A DNA stretch of 64,000 nt from Brachionus koreanus (taxonomy: Eukaryota; Rotifera; Eurotatoria; Ploima; Brachionidae). Positions within the stretch are counted from its first letter, which is position 1. Each line of letters starts with the position of its first letter. A program made the translations under genes and the position numbers. Positions 55,594 to 64,000 of this stretch are shown piece after piece. The notes under the pieces were generated by a model that was given only the letters and a program-made list of their open reading frames with translations, was not told the DNA's origin and ran no database searches. The DNA is taken from NCBI GenBank assembly GCA_016987375.1, contig PJRA01000263.1, forward strand, positions 5,975,478 through 6,039,477, given 5' to 3'.

Positions 55594-56511
55594 ATAAAAA
55601 TACTCAATGAAAATTTTCAAAATAAAATTATATTAAATTCAATAATTTTATGTATTTTAAGAAAAATTAACTGCTAATAAAACGACCAGTGAGCATTTTA
55701 CAATTTGTCGAAACTTTACCTGCCTTGTAACTGTCGCAAGAAACAATAATTTTTCATACCAACAATATTTTAGTTCTTTTTAATGTATTTTTTTTTTTGA
55801 AAAAAAATCTAAATTTAACTTAATTTTCATTCCTTTTGAACTAAATTTTTTCACGGTAAATTTAACTTTATATGCTTGCTAATTCAAAAACTAATCGAGC
55901 GTATAAATGTTTTACCTATAATACCGTAAATATTCGTTTTTTGACGCTGCACAAAAGCTTCAAAATTTGGATTTAGGGCCTAAAAAAAATAGTTTGTACT
56001 TTGATTACCAGCCGTGTCATATATGACACGACAAAGTCAATATTAACTTTAGCAAGAAATGTTAAAAAATTAGATAAATTTTCAATAAGCTAATTTCTTA
56101 ATGAAAAAAATTATAAATGCAGAGTTTCATTTAATTGCAATTTTTACATTATTTTAGCATTTAAAATTTTCAACTTTCAAAATTTTAAAAAATTTTAATA
56201 TAACAGTTAAAGATACTGAAATTTCTAAGCAAAATAAAAAAATAGATAATTTAAAAAATTAACCATATTCTATGTGGTGATAAAAATTTGTATGCTTTAT
56301 AACTGTTTTTCATATTTGGGATTTTTTTTTTAAATTGCAGTTTAGTAAAATGCATAGTTAAAAATATCATATGAAAATTGTGGATGGAAAAAAACCATTT
56401 TATTTATATGGAAAATGGTGTTCAGGATGAGACAAATATCACTATAAAACACATAAAAATTGAAGGTCCCTAACGTGAATTAATTGGAAAATTTTCATTG
56501 AATATTTTTAT
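55594..56511. other. Spacer between the convergent U4 genes
   Basis: About 900 bp of AT-rich DNA with no gene. Only the roughly 30 bp next to each U4 3' end are inverted copies of each other. Confidence 0.6.
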
Positions 56512-56656
56512 AATAGGCCCGTTAAGGCTCACATAAATTGCGTAAGCCGACGGTGTTTCACGTCGTCTTCGCGGGGTATTGGTAAAAGTTTTCAATTAGC
56601 AATAAACGCATCTCGGTAGAACCTCACTGATTACGTTATCGCCACTGCGCAAAGCT
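56512..56656 (-). ncRNA. RNU4: U4 spliceosomal snRNA, copy 2 (inverted)
   Basis: The exact reverse complement of copy 1 over 145 nt, with no difference seen, so both are probably functional and under gene conversion. It converges on copy 1 with the 3' ends facing each other. Upstream (56657-56690) it keeps the promoter-like block GATTTTTCACTAATATTTTG... in inverted form. Confidence 0.95.
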
Positions 56657-56690
56657 GATTTTTCACTAATATTTTGCTAATATTTATAGA

Positions 56691-59600
56691 TAATTTTTGA
56701 GTTAAAATTCAAGTAATTTTTATTAACTTTTAATTGCGTTTTTTTTTAGAAATTTCAATGTTTTAAACTAATTTTAGTTTATTCATATAGTATTTTTCAT
56801 ATTCAAGTTTTCATCATTTCTCAAGTAATAATTTAATTTCATGCTAAATTTCTAAAATTATAATTGCTTATTAATTTAATAAATTTCTTGAGTAAATCTA
56901 ATAAATATTGATAATTCTAGTAATACTTAATTATTTAAGAAATAAGAAAAACATATTATGAAATAAATGTTTGAAAAATAAACTCTAAATAATTGATAAA
57001 TTTGATAATCAAATCATTCAATTTTTATCATAAATATAAAATTTGATAAAAAAGGATTATGTTTGAAGATTTTCAATATAGTTTAAACAGGCAGATGTCG
57101 TTTAAACATATCAAATTAAATAATATAATATAAATTTGGAAACTTTGGACCATGAATTAAATAATATTAACTCTATTGAATTATAACCATTGTTGAAAAT
57201 TGAAAACAATCTCTACCAAAGAAGAAAATAATAGTTCTTATTTTTAGAACTGCTGCTTTTTTTTTCTTTATTTAAATAAAAGAATAAAACGAAATTCAAT
57301 TTCAACTTCATAAAAATTTTTTCCAATAAAACTTAATCATTTAAAATGTAACTTAATTTAGAATATCTCTTTAGGAGATTTATTTTCTTCGCTTAGTTGC
57401 TTTATAAAATATTAATTTTAATGATAAACAATTAAATTAGTGTTTCAAAACGCAAATGTTTTGATTGCATCAAAAAATTTTAGGATACTGAATGTATAAT
57501 TACTCTTTTTTATTTAGCTTTCTAAAATGTTCAAATATTAAAATTTTCATTTGAATATTTGACATTATTAGAGTATTTGTATCCAAAATTTTAGAACAAA
57601 TCAATGCAGGCTTGGGTCATTATAGTTATTAGTAGGCTAATTTGAGTTATTTATATATTTGTTACTAGCAATCTTTTTATTCAAGTACAAAGCACCGCTT
57701 AAATCTATAATTTAGTAATATGAAATTAAAAGATCATTTAAAACAGATTATTTTTAAAAAAAATATTACAATATTTTCTTATCACTAAAAATCTTAAAGC
57801 AGTTAGTTAATTTTTTAAGAAATCAAAGAAAACAAGAGAGAAGAAATTCAATTTTATAATTTTGATATAAGGCATTACTCCTCGATAGCTTTAAATCTTA
57901 TGAACAAAATTCATTTGTTCCGCGCAAATGTTTTCTTAATAGTTATTTAAATCGATTCTTAAATTAGTTTTTAACAAATATTTTAGTATGTATATAGCAC
58001 TTAGCAAAAATTATCCAAGTTAATATTTGCTTTTATTTAGGCGCCATGCTAATTCAATTTTAATTTTCATTTTCACGACATAACATTTTTAAATTTCGCT
58101 CCAGTTCACTTTAGTTTTTAGCACTGATATTAAATTTTTTCAATCATATATTCCGAAAAAGGAAAGAGAAATATAATAAATTTAAAATTTTTTTTTAATA
58201 TTTATCTTAATAATATTTGTCAGAAATAACATTTGAATATAAATACCCATCTTTATCTTTTTTTAATAAATATTTATTTGGCTAATAATAAAATTTATCG
58301 ATATTCCAAAAAAAAATTGTAGAATATTTATATTAGTTATCTTTTTTAAATCAAATATCAAAATCATATTATATAATCTTTATTGAAAGTTGTTGATATA
58401 TTAGACCGATGATATACAATACTAATCCGGTAATATGTTACAATTTTAAATTAAGAAAATGATATGCTTCTATTTACAAGAAAATTATTCGATTCAAAAT
58501 CAGTCGTTGCCGAAATATTTAAAAAAATCAGGATCTTTTTTTTTTTTATATTTTAGAATGTAGGAAAATTCATATTTAAGGATTGAATTGAAGATATTGT
58601 GACAAGCGGTTGGAAAATGAATTTTATTTTTAGAATATTTTTTTTTTTATAATTGAAAAAATATTTTAATAAAAATTTTTTGAATAAATATTAAAATCTA
58701 ACATTGTTAGTAAGCTTAAGATTATCATTAATACAAGATAAAATTTTGAAAAATAGACCGAGGATATTTTATTTAAAAATCATGAAATTTGAAAGTACCC
58801 TTTTATTTTTTAAATCCCAAAGCTTTTATAACACGCAATTGTTTTGAAAATAGCTCTTTTTTAAAGCAAAAAATAACTCAACCATTCCATTTTTGAAGAA
58901 TCTAAAATTTAATTAATATTTTCATTAAAAAAAAAACTAATTACTTAATTTGACATAAAGATCTGTTACCCAAAATTTCATCATTAAATTGTAAATTTAA
59001 ATTCGAGTCATTCAAATTAGCTATTGAACAAAGCCTAGGATTATAAAATGGAACAAACAACCAAATTATTTATTAATAAAGAGCTAAGGTCCTAAATTAA
59101 AAAAATTTATAATTTGCTAAAGGGGAGAAAGTTAGTTTGTATTAGGATAGAGTTAAAAATACTGTTCTTGAATATTTTCAATTTCTCGAGGCTTTCTTTT
59201 TTAATTAAAAGTTCTTGAAAATTTTATTGAAAAATCCAAATATAAAATTTCAATCTGTTCATAGAATGCAACTTGTCTCGCATAGACAAATTGATTAAAT
59301 CTACAAATAACTCATCATTTTTAGTTGCAAAAATTAATAGTTCGCATTTTAATAGAATCTAATTAGAGAACAAGGGGTTCTTAATTATTCTTTTTATCTA
59401 ATTTTCCTTGTCCGAAAAGCCAAGCTTCTTGAAAAATTGAATCTTATTTATCTACAATTATTCTTGGACTCAAAATTTGCATTATCATCTTAATTGACTA
59501 TGTGAGATTATTTTTAATGGACGCAAATACAAATTAATAATAGAAGGGAAATAGATCTAAATAAGCATTAAAGGATGCAAAAATATTTGATTTATAAAGA

Positions 59601-59763
59601 TTTGAATAAAAATTTCCACAAAATCAGGTATGCAAACATCATTATTATTTTCACAAATATTGTTTAGTCATGAATTTATTTTTGCTAATTAATTACGATT
59701 TTATCCTCCCCTTTTTTTTTTTTAGAAATTTAAATCATATTGTATTTTAACTAAATTTTTTAA
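56691..59763. other. 3-kb intergenic stretch
   Basis: A/T-rich, no convincing coding or RNA signal on either strand. Confidence 0.5.
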
Positions 59764-59935
59764 ATGAATTATCAATTGAATGAACCAAATTTGCATCGAA
59801 GTGAAACTGAAGAAATTTGGATTTTACGAGAAGCCTCGACAAATACAGCAAATGAAACCGATTCCGACAAAAAAACTTCTTCACTTAATCGCAAAACAAG
59901 CAAATTTGTCCATTATGCACCTTATTTAAGTGAGG
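59764..59935 (+). CDS. Probable first coding exon of an unknown gene
   Basis: From ATG 59764 the frame reads MNYQLNEPNLHRSETEEIWI, then a Thr/Asn/Ser-rich stretch to VHYAPYLSE, and meets a consensus donor GAGG/GTAAGT at 59935/59936. Without splicing it would stop seven codons later. A pyrimidine-rich tract ending TTTTTAG 39 nt before the ATG looks like an acceptor. The 57 residues are polar with no recognisable domain. No second exon is seen before 64000, so the intron would exceed 4 kb. Confidence 0.45.
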
Positions 59936-59974
59936 GTAAGTCGTTTTTTCTCTGAATTTTTGTTTTTTTTTTTA

Positions 59975-60190
59975 GCTTTTCGTCATTGTTGACCTGCATG
60001 CTACTGTTGGTCTTCCTACCTCATGTCACCACAGTGGTGTCCATTGAAGGGCTTATTTTGGTATAATTTTTCCTTTCATTCCAAGTACATGGCCAAACCA
60101 TTGCATTCATTTGCTCTTAATTCATTGACTCAAAGGCTCTAAATTTGTTCTTTTGTATAGGTCAGCATTATAAAATATCTCAGACCAGTT
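59975..60190 (-). mobile_element. LINE C-terminal fragment
   Basis: The minus strand reads QWFGHVLGMKGKIIPKQALQ followed by WTPLW and, past a frameshift, GRPTVACRST. This is the typical tail of another LINE group (pattern RWxGHVLRM...IPKxAL.W.P.GKRxxGRP). It lies directly after the exon at 59764. Short and dead. Confidence 0.65.
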
Positions 60191-63100
60191 TTTACTCTGA
60201 ATATCTGCATTTAAATTTAAGAATTTTTCAAAAATTCTTTGACTGAATTTTTTAATTAAATAATCGAAAAAGAAAATTGTCAATTGTGTCAACAAAAATA
60301 AATACTTTCTTTTAACTTTGATTTAATTGTGACTGGAAACATCAATTTCTTATAAAATTTTGATGCTCTAAAGATTTTATTTTGAAAATATCAAATGAAA
60401 TTTTATGAACAATTTAAGCACATATTTTTGAAAAATATTAAAAGCAAAAAAATAAAAATAAATGCAAGAGTTTACGGTTAAAAATAAAGATTTTTATTTA
60501 ACAAACTGTAGAAAAGTTACCATAAAGTAAATATTTGACTAGGCTTAGGTTTATAAAAGACAATGCTCACTAATATTAGAATTTATTGCTTAACCTGGTA
60601 AAAAAATTCATTTAAAGAATATTCGACTTTAAAACCAGGTGCTCTTTAAGCAATCTTGTGGACTATTTGAGAAAAAAGCGACAATTATTTTAAATTAAAT
60701 TTGTATCGCTCTTCAAATTAATAAAATTTATCTCAACAAACAATTTAATTTATTTTTGTATTTCTTGTCATTGTGCTCATATCTCGGTTTAATCGACGGC
60801 TCAACTAAAATGAAAAAGAACTTAACCAATATATGCTTTAATAAAAGCAATTTTTGCCTATTTCTCATTAATTATGATTTGATAATTTATTTGACAAAAT
60901 TAATAAAAATTTGAAAGATTTCATTCATTTTTAAATTGAACAGGTTTTTATATTTTTATTATTTTTTTAATCAAATTTTATTGCCGCTTTAAATATAAAA
61001 AATTATTATTAAAAATTTACGTGAATTGGTCTTGTCACTTAGATTTTTAACTATGTACATTTCAAACGACTTAATTTCATGGGAATAATTAATTTTCAAA
61101 AAAATCGATTCCTAATTTCTCAAGACTTTAAGCCGCTTTTTTTTAAACAAAATTAAAAATTTACAAAATATTTTTCTTCTAATAGATCTCAAAGCAAAGA
61201 TGTGTTCAAAAATTATGCATAGTTTGACGTGACAAGAAAATGTCAACGATCTGGATAAAATATTTTCTCATATTTGTGAAAGAAAAGCCAGAGAAAATCA
61301 GGTTTTAGAATGGCAGTCTAATGAATTTAAGATTTTAAATTTAAATATCCAGATGTAGCCTAAATTATTATTGTTAAAAAATATTAATAAACGATTTAGA
61401 AAGTATCATAAAATCTTTGAAATCTTTTAAATCCCTGAAAATAAAAAGTGATTATAATTGATAAGAAATTAGATAAATAAAAAATAAAAACCAATTGTAA
61501 TTTTATACAAGCAAATTAGGTAATTTTGGGTTTAGCCTGGAGGATTTTAGTTTTACAATAATTTTTTTGTATGGCTTAAGTACATAGAAAAAATTCATTT
61601 ACAATTTTGAATTTAATTAAGTAATCTTAAAGAAGGCTAAAAAATTGAATTTTTTAAATGAATTGTTGTTGGCAAAAGAAAATATTTAAATTCAGAGGCT
61701 AACAACGTATTATTCTAAGGATTTGTCGTTAAATACAATAAAGAATGCTAGCTGATTAGATAAAGAGAACACAGTTTATGACCTACAAAGCCAGTCTAAT
61801 AAAATATACGATGCAAACAATTTTAAAACTTCAATTAAACTTTATTAAACTAATCTAGATTTGTAAGTCTTTTTTGAATTTTAATTATCAGGAGACATAT
61901 ATTTCAATTTTTTAGAGCATTAAGATTTCTTAGAAAATTTTTCTAACTTTTAATTTGGGATCTAATATTAAATTCAAAATGTCTTTGTCTTTGTTTATTT
62001 ACATTAGAAGAAGTTTGCTAAGTTTTTTAATCAATCATTTTGAAAAAATAAATTTTTTTTCATTAACGATTTGATTAAAATTTTTTATTCATAATTTTTG
62101 AAACTATTGTAAAAATTAGATCTAAATTGTCAAATAAATAAATTTTGAAAGCTTTCAGCGAAATAGGTAAACACAAAAATTTTAATTTGAATTAATTTAA
62201 TTTTGGAGACAATCTAAAGAAAAGATACATAAGAACGTCATTCAAAAAGAATTAATAAATAAAAATAAATGGCCTAAAATATAAGAATAATTTGGTCATA
62301 GTTCGAAGAATTAGGCTAAATAGACTCTAGCTAATCCATTTACAAAAGAGCTCATAACTGCATTGATAAAGGAATCTTTAGTTGATATTTTGTTGTTTGA
62401 AGTATCCAAATTAAAGCGACCAAATAGCTGTATTTAATCAAGTCTATATGGACCGAGTACAATGGTATTTAGAATTAACTTGATTCTTTATTCAACACAT
62501 TGAATAAAGACTTTTGTTAGAAAATAATCAACTCGAATAAATGTAAAAAAATAAAATAATTGGGCAAATATTTTTTTTAATAAAATTACTGTTGGTTTGG
62601 CTTTTATTTTTAGTCTGCTCTAAAATAAACATAAGGTTTCCTTATTTATAAAAACTGACACTTTCTTGAGATTTTTCATTCAATTAAAAATCAAGTCATT
62701 TTTAAGATTTTTCTTCATTGATTTTTTTCTAAGCTTTTTTCATTAAGTTTAAAATAATTGATTTCAATCCCAAAATTATTCTCAGTTATGTTGGTAAAAT
62801 TTTTATTTTGTTTGGTTTCTATAAGTTTTTTTATTGTAGCTTTTTTTGACCTCAGGTTAATTATTTGGAAAACGATAGAAAGCAAATGATGCTAACCTAA
62901 ATTACACAATTAAAAGATTTGATGTAAAGCTAGCGTTAATTTTTTTCAATACAAGCCCTAATCTATGTATACAATTCATCTTTATAAATCTTATCTTATT
63001 AGCACTAATCTTCTACTCGATGTTGTTTCATGATCAATTTATTAAATTGATTAAAATTTTAGCGAAACTTCAAAAATATCCAAGCCTAATCCTTTAGGTA

Positions 63101-64000
63101 TAAATCCAAGTTGGTTTAAATTTATCTTTGAATTGTTTACTAATTTACAAACAAATATCTAAAGTATAGCAAAAAAATACAATTCTTAAAACTTAGATTT
63201 TTTCCAAGGGTTCTTATTTTTTCTTCAAGTGTTTTATAGGATAATTAAACAACAACACTTGAAGGAATAAATAATTTTAAATCAAAGAAAATTGTTTAGA
63301 TTTTTTAATCTTCTTTCCTATAACCAAAAGCAATCGATAAATTGTCTTTAAATTGCATATTGGACGATGAAATATTCTTATCTAAAATTTGTTTTTCTCG
63401 TTTCTTTTCTATTTTTCACATTAAAAACCAAGATTGATTTTATTATTTTATTTACAAAAAAAAAAAGATCTATTTTAAATTGTTTAAATAATTAAATGGT
63501 GTTTAATTAAAAATATTTTTTTAATGAGATGCGCTTTAAAAACTTTCAAGTTTAATTAGTTTAATATGAACCAAAATTTATTTTAAATTGACAAAAAAAT
63601 ATAGATCAATTGAAATTTTTTTTTCATTATTAGCCGATGTTGCTTTACGCTAGGGGTACTTGATGTGCTTTAATTAAAAACTTTTTTCAAATAGAATCTC
63701 ATTTTTTTCGCGTCAATGGTTGTTTATGATAAAAAATTTGCACAACAACTCATAATGTTTGTATAATAACTCAATTCAAACATTGTTTTAAAATAAATAT
63801 TCTAAATATTCCCAATTGTAGAAAAACTTAATATGTATTTAGTGAAAATCTGTTCTTTATAACAACATTCTAGAAATTGATTGATATTTTTCTAATAAAA
63901 ATTTAAATTAGCTGCTTAGAATAAAGCATGATAAGAAAATAAGAGTCTAAGTATATTAATTATTTTATTTTATTTGAAAAATAAGATTTTAATTCAACAC
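60191..64000. other. 3.8-kb AT-rich stretch to the window end
   Basis: No exon, RNA gene or structured repeat recognised. It could be intron of the gene starting at 59764. Confidence 0.45.

Noticed and set aside
1..64000. CRISPR arrays, bacterial operons, phage or viral genes
   Set aside because: None seen; splice sites, snRNAs and gene families are those of an animal nuclear genome.

Overview
The window is 64 kb of very AT-rich animal nuclear DNA. The genes are eukaryotic, with many small GT-AG introns (mostly about 45-60 nt), snRNA genes, non-LTR retrotransposon fossils and MITE-like elements. The gene content (Toll-like receptor, aquaporin, cytochrome b561, TFDP, LSM10, SLC7A6OS/Iwr1, MPHOSPH6), the composition and the tiny introns fit a small invertebrate, and a monogonont rotifer of the Brachionus type is my best guess. 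That is an inference; there is no species marker. One run of Ns (28596-28926) marks an assembly gap.

Layout: 1-4829 holds the 3' end of a probable INTS9 gene, an RPUSD1-like pseudouridine synthase, a five-exon MPHOSPH6 gene (with an apparent 1-nt frameshift) and convergent SLC7A6OS. 5283-9360 is repeat-rich: a DNA transposon with about 500-bp terminal inverted repeats flanked by TA, then a broken minus-strand LINE. 11017-12532 is an aquaporin with an unusual predicted selectivity filter. 12533-21630 is a 9-kb gene-poor stretch with one tRNA-derived SINE. 21631-24738 is a single-exon Toll-like receptor. 27042-31633 (minus) is an SLC35F-type transporter in five exons, whose 2.4-kb first intron contains another LINE and the assembly gap.

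34621-35445 (minus) is a four-exon gene of unknown function. 36610-37275 is a LINE tail. 37741-39680 (minus) is a tight LSM10-TFDP pair. 39858-40060 is a TTAA-flanked MITE. 42372-43416 (minus) is an ankyrin-repeat gene whose third junction appears to use an AT-AC intron with complementary ends. 43720-44560 (minus) is cytochrome b561. 47577-50353 is an eight-exon multi-Tudor-like gene with a 14-nt microexon and a GC-AG intron. 51213-52157 is a Ser/Lys-rich unknown gene. 54146-54469 is a cytochrome b5 domain protein. 55449-56656 carries two identical, convergent U4 snRNA genes. 59764-59935 is a probable first exon followed by another LINE fragment. The rest to 64000 shows no gene.

Several genes touch RNA metabolism: INTS9 (snRNA 3' processing), MPHOSPH6 (exosome), LSM10 (U7 snRNP), U4 snRNA, RPUSD1 and SLC7A6OS (Pol II import). 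Same-strand neighbours RPUSD1-MPHOSPH6 and LSM10-TFDP are only about 115 bp apart, with an acceptor-like AG before the downstream ATG. This is what an operon resolved by trans-splicing would look like. All multi-exon models were spliced by hand; except for MPHOSPH6, each sums to a whole number of codons.
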